A stretch of DNA of 64,000 nt from Hymenobacter nivis (GCF_006439025.1 NZ_RCYZ01000001.1:620001-684000), one strand, 5' to 3'. Counted from the stretch's first letter, positions 42,606-51,533 are shown. The notes: generated by a model not told the origin, from the sequence alone. Numbers and translations are program-made.

Positions 42606-43943
42606 ATGCCGCTCTACAACCGCCGTTCCGAAGCGCCCATTCCCGTGCCTACGCCGCCCGCCCCGCTGGGGCTGGCCGAGCTGCTGGCCCGCGTGCGCCT
42701 GGCCCTGCACCGCCAGTTCCCTGAGTCGTACTGGGTGGTGGCCGAGGTGGCCGACCTCACCAAGCCGCGCTTTGCGGGGGGCCACTGCTACCTCACCCTC
42801 ACCGAGCAGGCCACCGATGAGCGCGGCCAGCCCGCCAAGGCCCAGGCCCGCGCCACGCTCTGGAGCCAGCGCTACCAGCAGGTGGTGCCCGCCTTCGAGG
42901 CGCACACCGGGCAGCCCTTGCGCCCGGGCCTGCGGCTGCTGCTGCGGGTGCAGCTGCGCTTCCACGAGCAGTACGGGCTGAGCCTCGACGTGCTGGCCCT
43001 CGACCCCAGCTACACCGTGGGCGAGCTGGCCCGCCAGCGCCTGCTGGCCCTGCAAACCCTCGAAATAAAGGGCCTGCTGGAGCGGCAGAAGCGGCTGGCG
43101 CTGCCCCTGGCCCCGCAGCGGCTGGCCGTCATCTCCTCCCCCACCGCGGCGGGTTTCCAGGATTTTGTGCGCCAGCTCGAAGAAGCGCCCTACGACTTCG
43201 CCCTTACCCTGTTCCCGGCCATGATGCAGGGCGACGAGGCCCCCGCCAGCATCCGGGGGGCCCTGGATGCGGTGCGCGGCCGGCGCCGGCAGTTCGAGGC
43301 CGTGGTAATTATCCGCGGCGGGGGCAGCAAAACCGATTTGCTGGCCTTTGACGACTACGGCCTGGCCGCCGCCGTGGGGGCCTTCCCGCTCCCCGTGCTC
43401 ACCGGCATCGGCCACGAGCGCGACGAAGCTCTGGCCGACCTGACGGCGCACCGGGCCCTAAAAACCCCGACCGCCGTGGCCGCCTTTCTGGTCGAGCGCC
43501 TGGCCCGGGTTGATGGGTTGCTGCAACACCTGGCCACCGAAATCCGCGCGGCCGCCGGCCACCACCTGCGCCAGCACCACGCCCACCTCGACCGCCTCAC
43601 CGCCCGCGGCCGCGCCGCCGGGCAGCGCCACCTGGCCGCCGCCCGCACCGCCCTGTACCAGCGCGCCCGCCAGGCTGCCCAGGGCCCCCGCGAGCAGTTG
43701 CGGCAGCAGGCCCAGCGCCTCGAACGCTTCCGCTACCAGGTGCCGCGGGCGGCGCGCCGGGCCCTGGCCCACGAGCAGCAGCGGCTGCGCCAGCGTGCCC
43801 GGGCGCTGCAGCAGCGCTTCGCCCGCCACCACCGGCGGCGGCGCGAGCACCTGCTGCGCCTGCGCTACCAGCTGGAGCTGGCCAGCACCCGCCTGCTGCA
43901 CCGCGCCGAAAAGCGCCTTTGGGCGCTGCAAGCCAAGCGCTAA
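42606..43943 (+). CDS. xseA: Exodeoxyribonuclease VII large subunit
   Basis: A 445-aa catalytic subunit of exonuclease VII, which degrades single-stranded DNA from both ends and acts in repair. The N-terminal OB domain contains LARVRLALHRQFPESYWVVAEVADLTK; the central nuclease domain contains LAVISSPTAAGFQDF, VVIIRGGGSKTDL and TGIGHERDEALAD. The C-terminal 150 residues form a long Arg/Gln-rich coiled coil, where the small subunits bind. All core blocks are present. xseB follows after 88 bp. Confidence 0.95.
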   Translation: MPLYNRRSEAPIPVPTPPAPLGLAELLARVRLALHRQFPESYWVVAEVADLTKPRFAGGHCYLTLTEQATDERGQPAKAQARATLWSQRYQQVVPAFEAHTGQPLRPGLRLLLRVQLRFHEQYGLSLDVLALDPSYTVGELARQRLLALQTLEIKGLLERQKRLALPLAPQRLAVISSPTAAGFQDFVRQLEEAPYDFALTLFPAMMQGDEAPASIRGALDAVRGRRRQFEAVVIIRGGGSKTDLLAFDDYGLAAAVGAFPLPVLTGIGHERDEALADLTAHRALKTPTAVAAFLVERLARVDGLLQHLATEIRAAAGHHLRQHHAHLDRLTARGRAAGQRHLAAARTALYQRARQAAQGPREQLRQQAQRLERFRYQVPRAARRALAHEQQRLRQRARALQQRFARHHRRRREHLLRLRYQLELASTRLLHRAEKRLWALQAKR

Positions 43944-44031
43944 TCTATTAGTTGTCAGTTGCTCGTTGTCAGTTATTAGCTGATTGACAATGGGTAACTA
44001 ACAAAGAGCAACTGAAACTAACAACTACCCT
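43944..44031. repeat. Repeat-rich spacer between xseA and xseB
   Basis: An AT-rich 88-bp spacer with internal direct copies of GTTGTCAGTT and an imperfect inverted repeat (ttagttgtcagttgctc versus gagcaactgaaactaa). It is unlike the surrounding GC-rich DNA and similar in style to the 14-bp duplication at 21281. Confidence 0.6.
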
Positions 44032-44400
44032 ATGCCCACCTACGCCGAATCTTTAGCCGAACTCGAAACCATCCTGCGCGCCCTCGAAACCGACGCCGTG
44101 GACGTGGACGACCTCACGGCCCGCGTCGAACGCTCGGCCGAACTCATCCGCCTCTGCCGCCACAAACTGCGCCACGCCGAAGCCTCGCTCGACCGCGTAT
44201 TTGACGACCTCGACAACGACGAAGAGGGCCCCGAGCCCGACGAGGAAGACGACGAAACGGACGACGAAGAAATCCCAGAGGACGATACCGACGAGGAAGA
44301 GGACGATGAAGACGGTGGCGACAGCGAGGACGACGAAGACGACGACCGCGACCAAGCGGGCGGCGCCGGCCGCCCCGCCCCGCCCGCCTGGAAGTTTTAG
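44032..44400 (+). CDS. xseB: Exodeoxyribonuclease VII small subunit with long acidic tail
   Basis: A 122-aa protein. Residues 1-62 are a normal XseB helical hairpin (YAESLAELETILRALE, VERSAELIRLCRHKLRHAEASLDRVF), which binds the XseA coiled coil. The usual family length is 60-80 residues. Here the C-terminus is extended by about 55 residues made almost only of Asp and Glu, ending in a Pro-rich PAPPAWKF. The acidic tail is odd and may mask the DNA path or mimic DNA (inference). Confidence 0.9.
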   Translation: MPTYAESLAELETILRALETDAVDVDDLTARVERSAELIRLCRHKLRHAEASLDRVFDDLDNDEEGPEPDEEDDETDDEEIPEDDTDEEEDDEDGGDSEDDEDDDRDQAGGAGRPAPPAWKF

Positions 44401-44427
44401 CTCCAAACCAAGGCCCGCCCCGTGGCG

Positions 44428-46797
44428 CTACAGCGCGTAGCTCACCGAGAGGCGGCCGTTGGCACCAGCTTGCGGCACCCAGTAGTACAGCCCGTTGCGC
44501 TGCCAGGGCGTGGCAATGAGGTCGTGGTTCAAAAGGTTATTGACCAATAGGTTCACCTTGAGGTGGGCCGACTGCCAGCCCACGCCGCCGTCGAGGCGGA
44601 AGTAGTCGGGCGTGGCGCGCGGGGTGGCCACAGCGTAACGCTCGCCCCGGCCGGCCTGGTACTGGTAGCCGAGCGAAAAGCTCAGGCCGCGCACCAGCCG
44701 GGCGGGCAGCTCGTAGTTGAGCCAAGTGTTTTGCACGTGCTTGACGTAGAGCGGCGTGCGGGCCCCCACCAGCAGCGGGTTCGCGTCGGCGTCGATTTTG
44801 GAGTCGTTGTAGGCGTAGTTGACGACCACGTTTAGGCCGCGCACTACCTGGCCCACCACGTCCACGTCTACGCCCTGGGCATGGTTTTCGCCCACCTCGA
44901 TGCGGTAGAGGCTATTGTTGGGGTCGGTGGCCACAATGCTGGAGCGCTTGATGTAGTACACGGCCACGGCCGACGTCCAGCGCCCATCGAACCAGTTTTT
45001 CTTGAGGCCCAGCTCGCGGTTGCTGCCCCGCAGCGGGGCAATGGCCGCGCCGGCGCTCGTGGTGCCGGCCTGGGGCACCAGCGTACGGTCGTAGAGCCCG
45101 TATACCGACAAGCTGGGCAACAGGCTGTAGCTGAGCCCCAACCGCGGCGTGAGCACCTGGTCGCGCGAGGCGCTGACCACGCCCGACACCAAGTTGCTGG
45201 TTTGCACCGCCGTGTAGCGCAAGCCGGGCGTGATGCGCAGCTTGTCGCCGAGCAGCGCCACCTCGTCGAGGGCGTAGGCCGAAGCGTAATTCACGGTTTG
45301 CTCGGTGTTGCGGGCGGCCAGGCCCTCGGGCGCGCGGTAGTCCGGCACCGCGGCGCCGTACGCGGGGGCATTCACGTCGAGCGGGTAGTACACGAGCGCG
45401 CCACTGTCCGTTTTGTTGTACTCCACGTAGCTGGCGGCCAGAAACTTTTTCTGGTTGGCATCGACGCCGGCCAGCAGCTGGTGGGTTAGGGCCCCGGTGG
45501 TAAACTTGCCGTTCACAAAGGCTTGCTGCGACAGCACTTGCGAGCGATTGAGGTCGTACTTAGGGTTGCGCAGCAGCACGCTGGGGTTGGCCGCGTTGGC
45601 GCCCGTCACCCAGAGGTAAATGCCCTCGGCGTTGTCCACCAAAAAGGCCCCGCGGGCCGTGAGCTGCCAGTTGGGGCTGAACCGGTGCCCAAGCGTGAGA
45701 AACCCCGAATGGTCCTGCACCCGGATGGGCGGCAGGCTGGCCTCGCTGATAGTGAAGTCGCGGGGCAGCGAGCCGTAGCCGTTGGGCGTCATCACGATGG
45801 GGCTGTACAGGCCGTAGCTGAAGGCCTGAAACGTGTACTCGGCCGCCAGGTAGGTGCGGTCGCTGAGCTGGTACTTCAGCACCGGCGCCACCAGCAGGCG
45901 TTTGTTGAAGTCGCCCTGCACGAAGGAGTTGCTGCGCATGGCCATGGCGTTGAGGCGGTACTGCAGCTTGCCCGACTTGGTGAGCGGGCCGCCAAGGTCG
46001 GCCGCCAGGCGGTAGAAGTCGTAGCTGCCCAGCAGGGCCGTGGCCGCGTAGTGCGGGGCGTCGGTGGGCTGCTTCGTCACGGTATTGAAGCTGCCGGCCG
46101 GGTCGCCGATGTTGTTCATAAACGACGAGGGCCCCTTCACAAACTCCACCCGGTCGATAACGGCCGCGTCGTCGGGCACGGGGCCCCGGTAGATGGGCGT
46201 CAGGTCCACGCCGTTGCGCAGCGAGGCAATCTGGCCGCCGCGCATGAAGAGGTAGGGCCCTAGGTTGTTGGAGATTTCGAGCCGCGTTACGCCGCTCACG
46301 TTGCGGCTCACGCCCTCGGTCATATTAAAGCTGCCCTGGTCAAAAATTACCTCCGGCGTCACGGCCTGGATGTCTTGCGAGAGCGCCAGCAGCGGGGTTT
46401 GCAGGCGCAGCGCACTCGACACGGTTTGGGTGGTGTACTGCCGGTAGTACTTCGAGGTGACGATGGCCTCGCCAAGCGTAGTGGCCCCAGCCGCCGCCAG
46501 CCCAACGGTGAGCGGCTGGCTCGCCCCGCTCACCTGCACCAACTGGGGCAAATAGCCCAGGTGGCTGACGGTGAATGTGGTAATGGCCGTGCGGCCGCGC
46601 AGCTCGAAGCGGCCGGCGCTGTCGGTGGTGGCCACCTGGCTGGCCTGCGGGCTGCTGACGGTGGCCCCGCCGAGCGGCGAGCCGGCCCGGGGCCCATCGG
46701 TTTCGCGCACCACGCCGCGCACCACGCCGCGCACCACCGTTTGGGCAAAAGCAAGCGAGGACAATAGGAAAAGAAAGCAAGCAAGTACAAGTTTCAT
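44428..46797 (-). CDS. TonB-dependent siderophore-type receptor
   Basis: A 789-aa outer-membrane receptor: signal peptide (ACFLFLLSSLAFAQ), a carboxypeptidase-regulatory-like domain, a TonB plug (VTPEVIFDQGSFNMTEGV, FVKGPSSFMNNIGDPAGSFN) and a 22-strand barrel ending GRLSVSYAL. The plug block resembles TonB-dependent siderophore receptors of the FhuA/FpvA class. It takes up a metal chelate using TonB energy. The N-terminal domain has a 12-bp tandem repeat giving VVRGVVRGVVRE. It lies downstream of the PepSY gene on the same strand (119-bp gap), a common pairing in iron or copper uptake. Confidence 0.9.
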   Translation of the reverse strand: MKLVLACFLFLLSSLAFAQTVVRGVVRGVVRETDGPRAGSPLGGATVSSPQASQVATTDSAGRFELRGRTAITTFTVSHLGYLPQLVQVSGASQPLTVGLAAAGATTLGEAIVTSKYYRQYTTQTVSSALRLQTPLLALSQDIQAVTPEVIFDQGSFNMTEGVSRNVSGVTRLEISNNLGPYLFMRGGQIASLRNGVDLTPIYRGPVPDDAAVIDRVEFVKGPSSFMNNIGDPAGSFNTVTKQPTDAPHYAATALLGSYDFYRLAADLGGPLTKSGKLQYRLNAMAMRSNSFVQGDFNKRLLVAPVLKYQLSDRTYLAAEYTFQAFSYGLYSPIVMTPNGYGSLPRDFTISEASLPPIRVQDHSGFLTLGHRFSPNWQLTARGAFLVDNAEGIYLWVTGANAANPSVLLRNPKYDLNRSQVLSQQAFVNGKFTTGALTHQLLAGVDANQKKFLAASYVEYNKTDSGALVYYPLDVNAPAYGAAVPDYRAPEGLAARNTEQTVNYASAYALDEVALLGDKLRITPGLRYTAVQTSNLVSGVVSASRDQVLTPRLGLSYSLLPSLSVYGLYDRTLVPQAGTTSAGAAIAPLRGSNRELGLKKNWFDGRWTSAVAVYYIKRSSIVATDPNNSLYRIEVGENHAQGVDVDVVGQVVRGLNVVVNYAYNDSKIDADANPLLVGARTPLYVKHVQNTWLNYELPARLVRGLSFSLGYQYQAGRGERYAVATPRATPDYFRLDGGVGWQSAHLKVNLLVNNLLNHDLIATPWQRNGLYYWVPQAGANGRLSVSYAL
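46705..46737. repeat. 12-bp in-frame tandem repeat in the TonB receptor
   Basis: gcgcaccacgcc occurs twice, with a third partial copy, and keeps the frame (VVRG repeated). Confidence 0.75.
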
Positions 46798-46916
46798 AGA
46801 CAAAAGCCAGGCAAAACCACGGGCCAGCGGCCCGGGGTAATTGGTGAAAAAGCATGAGAGAAATGGCCGGCGGCCCCGCACCAAGGCGGGGCCCCCAGCC
46901 GTGGCGCAGCGGGCAC

Positions 46917-48041
46917 CTAGCGTCCGGCCCGCGCAGCACCAACCAGGCGCGGCCGGCGCCGGTACCACAGCGCAAAGCCCGTGAGCGCCAGCAGGCCTGG
47001 CGTGAGGCCCACCACCACGTAGAGCACGCGCATGGGCAAGCCGCCGAAGGTGCCGAAGTGCAGGGGCCCCATCAGCGCCTCCCACTGCGCGGGCCAGGCG
47101 GCCTCCCAGGCCCGGCGCACGGCCCGCACGCGGCCGGTGGTGGCATCTACCTGCACCGCCGCACCTGCCCCCCAGGGCAGTGCATGGCCGGGCACCGTGC
47201 CGTCAACCTCAAATGGGGCCCCCGGCTGGGTGGGCAGGCGGATGCGGGTGGGCACCAGCGCCGGGTAAGCGGCCCGGGCCGTGGCCAGCAGCTCGTCCAC
47301 CGGGCGGGCCATGAGCTGGTTGGGCGGGGCCGGGTGGGTTTGCGCCCGCCAGGCGGCGGGGTCGAAGCCGAACAGGTTCATCCAGAAGCCCGTGAAGCAA
47401 ATCAGGGCGTTGAGCAGCAGGGCCCAGGTGCCCACGTAGCGGTGCAGGTCGGAGGCCAGTACGCGCCAGTTGTGGCGGCGCAGCGGGGCGCGCAGCGTCA
47501 GCACCTTGCCCAGGTGCTTGCGGTACACCACCGCGCCCGTTGCCACCGAGGCCAGCAGGGCCAGGCCCAGCACGGCCGTGAGCAGCACGCCCCCCATGCC
47601 CAGCTGAAAGCAGAAATGAAACTGCAACAGCCAGTTGAGGGCCCCGCCCGCCAGCCCGGTGTTGGGCCCCTCCTGCAGCACCCGGCCCGAGTAGGGGTCG
47701 ACCCACACGCTGGCCAGGTCGTAGGTGTTGGGATTACCGTCGTTGCCGTAAAGGCGAAACTCGTAGCTGTCGCCGGGCTGCTGCGGAAACCCCACAATGG
47801 CCATCTTCTTGAGGGCCGGGTAGCGCCGGCCCACCAGCCGGTACAGCGAATCGAGGGGCACGGCGGCGCGGCCGACCGGCGGCGCGGCCACCCGGGGCGC
47901 CAGCAGCTGGTCCAGCTCGGGCTTGAAAACCAGGGCGGCCCCACTCAGGCCTAGCAGCAGCAGCGGCACGCCCGTGAGTAGCCCCAGCCAGCTGTGCCAC
48001 CGGAAAAGCCGCCGCAGCCAAGTGTTCTTCAATGTGCTCAT
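46917..48041 (-). CDS. PepSY-associated transmembrane protein
   Basis: A 374-aa inner-membrane protein with about four membrane helices. The first is RLFRWHSWLGLLTGVPLLLLGLSGAALVF (about residues 11-39), with the conserved RxHxW-type pattern (FRWHSWLG). Later segments include LLNALICFTGFWMN and the C-terminal PGLLALTGFALWYRRR. This family (PepSY_TM, PiuB-like) is often iron-regulated and may help reduce or release metal taken up by a partner receptor. It sits upstream of the siderophore-type receptor and downstream of a Met/His-rich lipoprotein. Confidence 0.88.
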   Translation of the reverse strand: MSTLKNTWLRRLFRWHSWLGLLTGVPLLLLGLSGAALVFKPELDQLLAPRVAAPPVGRAAVPLDSLYRLVGRRYPALKKMAIVGFPQQPGDSYEFRLYGNDGNPNTYDLASVWVDPYSGRVLQEGPNTGLAGGALNWLLQFHFCFQLGMGGVLLTAVLGLALLASVATGAVVYRKHLGKVLTLRAPLRRHNWRVLASDLHRYVGTWALLLNALICFTGFWMNLFGFDPAAWRAQTHPAPPNQLMARPVDELLATARAAYPALVPTRIRLPTQPGAPFEVDGTVPGHALPWGAGAAVQVDATTGRVRAVRRAWEAAWPAQWEALMGPLHFGTFGGLPMRVLYVVVGLTPGLLALTGFALWYRRRPRLVGAARAGR

Positions 48042-48092
48042 ACAAGCATTGCGTCTTGATGGAAAAGGATTTTGAGCCGGGCGCTGGGGCCC

Positions 48093-48623
48093 TTAGCGCA
48101 GCGCCCGGGCCGAGTCGAGGGCGGCTGTGGTGCGCTGGTCGATTTTCCGCAGCACGGGCAACTGCTGCTGCCAGTAGGCCGCCACCTGGGCCCCCGAGTG
48201 GCTGGTAGAATCGGGCGCGTGGGCGTTGTGCATCCAGTCCATCATTTGCCCATCGGCCGCTTCGAGGGCGGCCACGGTGCGGCGCAAACGGGCGGCCCGG
48301 CCCGGGTTGGCGGGCTTAGCGGTGCCCAATTGGGCCAGGGCCCCGGCCAAGCGCTGGCGCTCGGCGGCCAGGGCGTCCATGCGGTTCATGGCGGCGTCGT
48401 GCAGGCGCATGGCCTGGGCGTAGGGGCCCTGGCCGGCAGCGGCAGCGGGTGTAGCGGCCATGCCGGCCATGTGGTCGTGCTCCGCCATCATGCCGGGGCT
48501 ATTTTCCATCAAATCGGGGCCGGTGCCGCTGGCGGTGGTGGCGGGTGCGTCGGGGGCCGACGCGGGCTGGCAGCCGGTGGCCAATAAGGCCAGCAGGCTG
48601 CCAAACAGCAAACTATTTTTCAC
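48093..48623 (-). CDS. Met/His-rich periplasmic lipoprotein, function unknown
   Basis: A 176-aa lipoprotein: signal NSLLFGSLLALLATGC, a stretch with the metal-ligand-like pattern MMAEHDHMAGM, and a helical body (MRLHDAAMNRMDALAAERQ, DGQMMDWMHNAH) that resembles small Bacteroidota periplasmic proteins of unknown role that carry a MMxWM motif. The GTG at 48623 places the lipobox correctly; the ATG at 48662 would add 13 residues ahead of it. Placement before PepSY and receptor genes suggests a metal-handling role (inference). Confidence 0.65.
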   Translation of the reverse strand: MKNSLLFGSLLALLATGCQPASAPDAPATTASGTGPDLMENSPGMMAEHDHMAGMAATPAAAAGQGPYAQAMRLHDAAMNRMDALAAERQRLAGALAQLGTAKPANPGRAARLRRTVAALEAADGQMMDWMHNAHAPDSTSHSGAQVAAYWQQQLPVLRKIDQRTTAALDSARALR

Positions 48624-48847
48624 GCGGAGGGGTGCCGGGCGATGGCCCGGGCGTTCAGCCAAGAAATTGATTCACAACCAGAACAGCCCTTTGCTACGCG
48701 CAGCCCCGCCGCTCCTGCTCGGAGCTGGGCGCCGAGGGCTGGGCCGGGCAGAAATGCCCCGGCCGGCCTCGGCTACGCAAGCGCTGGCTCACCGGGGCCC
48801 TGGGGGCCCGGCTGCGCAACGGCTGTTTCGCAATGTAGAAGTTGGCT

Positions 48848-49222
48848 TTACGCCTGGGGCGGGCGGAACACGCCCAGCGGGGTGCGGGCGGGGGCCCCGA
48901 CGGGCCGATAGGCGGCGTGGCCGGCGGGGGCGCTGGCCCAGCGCACGGGCGCCCCCGGCACCAAGGCGCGGAACGCCGAGGGCAGCATTTCCAGCTTTTC
49001 CTTGAGGGCGTTGGGGGCCTTGGCTTCGCGGTCTTCCTGCTGCTTGAGGCGCTTGGCGAAGTAGCACTTGCCGTCGCAGTGCAGCTGGGGCCGGGCCTTG
49101 TTCACGCAGAAGCGCGCCGTGATGGTGGCCCGGTTCAGCGCAAAATCCACCACCAGCAGCTCGCGGCTGAAGGTTTGCAGCAGCACGAGGGCTACGAGGA
49201 AATGGGCGAAGAATGCCTTCAA
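48848..49222 (-). CDS. Short Cys/His-motif membrane-linked protein, first gene of the metal cluster
   Basis: A 124-aa protein. The N-terminus is a hydrophobic segment (FFAHFLVALVLLQTFSRELLVV), then the conserved motif FCVNKARPQLHCDGKCYFAKRLKQ region with three Cys and a His, and a Pro/Ala-rich tail. I know this motif from small Bacteroidota proteins of unknown function, usually near TonB receptors. The frame is open to a TTG at 49348, but a -7 box lies inside that stretch. The TTG at 49222, giving LKAFFAHF, is therefore preferred. Membrane anchoring with the motif outside is inferred. Confidence 0.6.
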   Translation of the reverse strand: MKAFFAHFLVALVLLQTFSRELLVVDFALNRATITARFCVNKARPQLHCDGKCYFAKRLKQQEDREAKAPNALKEKLEMLPSAFRALVPGAPVRWASAPAGHAAYRPVGAPARTPLGVFRPPQA

Positions 49223-49245
49223 GGCGGGGCCGAACGGTGGAAGCG

Positions 49246-49253
49246 CAAAGGTA
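49246..49253 (-). promoter_or_regulatory. -7 box TACCTTTG for the Cys-motif gene
   Basis: Perfect TAnnTTTG on the minus strand, preceded by GGGGGCCC and followed by GCGCT, the same module as before the symporter at 4853. It lies 23 bases before the TTG at 49222. Coordinates may be off by one. Confidence 0.5.
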
Positions 49254-49359
49254 GGGCCCCCGGGCGGCAATGTGGCCGCCAAAAAGCGCCCGGTGGGCTG
49301 CCCAGGGGTTAAAACACGGCGCACTTTTGAACCAATAGCGGGGGCCAAGGCCAGAAACC

Positions 49360-49433
49360 AAGTGATAGTATATTAATATCCGACTATTATTTAGTAACTA
49401 GCCATTAATCTTCTAGCCCTCACTTTTATTCCC
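49360..49433. promoter_or_regulatory. AT-rich upstream region of the S9 peptidase gene
   Basis: A conspicuously AT-rich stretch with the perfect palindrome ATATTAATAT and repeated TAGTAACTAG-like words, ending at the ATG of the S9 peptidase gene. It is the most AT-rich spacer in the right half of the window and probably contains promoter and operator elements; no exact -7 box was found. Confidence 0.35.
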
Positions 49434-51464
49434 ATGCGCAAGCTCTTCCCCCTGCTACTGGCCCTGGCCTTGGTCGCGCGTTCGGCCGCGGCCCAAACCG
49501 CCTTGCCGCCGCTCATCGACCGCGAGCTGCTGTTTGGCGACCCCGAAATTTCGGGGGCCCAACTCTCGCCCGATGGCAAGTTCCTGTCCTTCATCAAGCC
49601 CTACCACGGCACCCGCAACCTGTGGGTGAAGGAGTTGAAAGCGCCCTTCGCCAGCGCCCGGCCCCTGACCAATGACCAGGCCCGGCCGGTGCGCGACTAC
49701 TTCTGGAGCCGCGACAGCAAGTACCTGCTGTACGCGCAGGACAAGGGCGGCGACGAAAACTTCAACATTTACGCCGTGGACCCGGCGGGGGCCCCGGCCG
49801 CCGGCCAGGCCGTGCCCGCCGCCCGCGACCTCACGGGCCTGAAGGGCGTGCGGGTGCAGATTCTCAACGTGCCCCTGGCCGACCCCAACGTGCTCTACAT
49901 TGGCCTGAATGACCGCGACAAGGCCTGGCACGACCTCTACAAACTGAACTTGGCCACGGGCGCTAAAACGCTGGTGCGCCAGAACAACGACCGCATCGGC
50001 AGCTGGGTGTTCGATTGGAACGACCAGCTGCGGCTGGCCGCCCGCTCGAACCCCGACGGCAGCACCGAATGGCTGCGCGTGGAAGGCGAGAAAATGACGC
50101 CGTTCTACAAAACGTCGATTGACGAGGCCAGCAGCATTGAAGGCTTCGCCAAGGACAACCAGCACGTGTACCTGGCCACCAACCGCGGCGCGGCCCGCGA
50201 CCTGGTCGAAATTGTGCTCCTCGACCCCGCCACCGGCCAGGAGCAGCCCTACCAGGCCGACCCGCTGAAGCGCGTGGACGCGGGCGAGCTGCTGCTCTCG
50301 GAGAAAACGCACGAACCAGTGTACGTGGGCTTTGAGGACGACCGGATGCGCCGCGTGTGGAAGGACAAGGCCTTTGAGCAGGACTTTGCCAACGTGGGCC
50401 GGCAGCTGCCGGGGTTGGACGTGCGCCCGGTGTCGAACACCACCGACGAGCGGCTGTGGCTGCTCTCGGCCAGCGCGGCCACCCAGCCCAGCGTGGCCTA
50501 CCTCTTTGACCGCCAAACCAAGCAGCTCACCAAGCAGTACGAAACCTGGCCCCAGCTGCACGCCGCCGACCTGGCCGACATGAAAGTGGTGCGCTACAAG
50601 TCGTCGGACGGCTTGGAGATTCCGGCGTACCTGACCTTACCCAAGGGCGTGCCGGCCAAAAACCTGCCCGTTATCGTGGTGCCCCACGGCGGGCCGTGGT
50701 CGCGCACGGCCTATGGCTTCAGCGCCATGCACCAGTTCCTCGCCAACCGAGGCTACGCGGTGCTTTCGCCCAACTTCCGGGCCAGCACCGGCTACGGCAA
50801 GCGGTTTCTGAACGCGGGCAACGGCGAGTGGGGCCGCAAAATGCAGGACGACCTGACCTGGGGCGTGAAGTACCTGGTGGCTGAGGGCCTGGCCGACCCG
50901 CAGCGGGTGGGCATCATGGGCGGATCGTACGGCGGCTACGCCACGCTGGCCGGCGTGGCCTTCACCCCCGATTTGTACCGCGCGGCCGTGGCCATCGTGG
51001 CCCCGTCCAACCTGACGACTCTGCTCAATGCCATTCCGCCCTACTGGGAGGCCGGACGCAAGCAGATGTACGCCCGCATGGCCGACCCCGGTACCGCGGA
51101 CGGCCGGGCGGCCCTGGCCCGCATGTCGCCGCTGGGCGCGGCTGATAAAATCAAAACCCCGCTCATGGTGGTGCAGGGCGCCAACGACCCGCGGGTGAAC
51201 AAGGCCGAGGCCGACCAGATTGTGGTGGCCCTGCGCGACCGCAACTACCCCGTGCAGTACCTGCTGGCCCCCGACGAAGGCCACGGCTTCGCCCGCCCCG
51301 TGAACAACCTGGCCATGTACGCGGCCGCCGAGAAGTTCCTGGCCGGCCAGCTGCACGGCCGCTACCAGGCCAGTATGTCGCCCGCCGTGGCCCAGCGCCT
51401 AGCCGAAATAACGGTGGACCCCAAAACCGTGACGCTAGCCGCGCCGGCAGTGGTGAGCAAGTAG
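49434..51464 (+). CDS. S9 family peptidase (prolyl oligopeptidase/acylaminoacyl type)
   Basis: A 676-aa exported serine peptidase. A signal peptide (LLALALVARSAAAQ) is followed by a beta-propeller (residues about 30-400, with AQLSPDGKFLSFI) and an alpha/beta-hydrolase domain. The catalytic Ser is in GGSYGGYA, Asp in GANDPRVNKAEAD and His in DEGHGFARP; all are in the usual order. It cleaves short peptides in the periplasm, probably after Pro or as an acyl-aminoacyl peptidase. It ends at a hairpin before the convergent DUF983 gene. Confidence 0.94.
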   Translation: MRKLFPLLLALALVARSAAAQTALPPLIDRELLFGDPEISGAQLSPDGKFLSFIKPYHGTRNLWVKELKAPFASARPLTNDQARPVRDYFWSRDSKYLLYAQDKGGDENFNIYAVDPAGAPAAGQAVPAARDLTGLKGVRVQILNVPLADPNVLYIGLNDRDKAWHDLYKLNLATGAKTLVRQNNDRIGSWVFDWNDQLRLAARSNPDGSTEWLRVEGEKMTPFYKTSIDEASSIEGFAKDNQHVYLATNRGAARDLVEIVLLDPATGQEQPYQADPLKRVDAGELLLSEKTHEPVYVGFEDDRMRRVWKDKAFEQDFANVGRQLPGLDVRPVSNTTDERLWLLSASAATQPSVAYLFDRQTKQLTKQYETWPQLHAADLADMKVVRYKSSDGLEIPAYLTLPKGVPAKNLPVIVVPHGGPWSRTAYGFSAMHQFLANRGYAVLSPNFRASTGYGKRFLNAGNGEWGRKMQDDLTWGVKYLVAEGLADPQRVGIMGGSYGGYATLAGVAFTPDLYRAAVAIVAPSNLTTLLNAIPPYWEAGRKQMYARMADPGTADGRAALARMSPLGAADKIKTPLMVVQGANDPRVNKAEADQIVVALRDRNYPVQYLLAPDEGHGFARPVNNLAMYAAAEKFLAGQLHGRYQASMSPAVAQRLAEITVDPKTVTLAAPAVVSK

Positions 51465-51484
51465 TCAGGTAACTGAGTCAGCAC

Positions 51485-51530
51485 CAAAAGCCGGGGCCCC
51501 AACCTGCACAGGTTGGGGCCCCAGCTTTTG
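51485..51530. terminator. Bidirectional hairpin between S9 and DUF983 genes
   Basis: A 21-bp stem with one mismatch (caaaagc-ggggccccaacct / aggttggggcccc-gcttttg) and a 4-nt loop containing GGGGCCCC in both arms. T-runs are short (four bases), so termination may be moderate. Confidence 0.7.
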
Positions 51531-51533
51531 ACG

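Noticed and set aside
46705..46737. 12-bp tandem repeat considered as a phase-variation site
   Set aside because: The unit is a multiple of three, so copy changes would not switch the frame; it lies inside a domain-like region.
48663..48847. Spacer before the Cys-motif gene examined for a further small gene
   Set aside because: Frames across it give only Pro/Arg/Gly-rich translations with no start context or family features.
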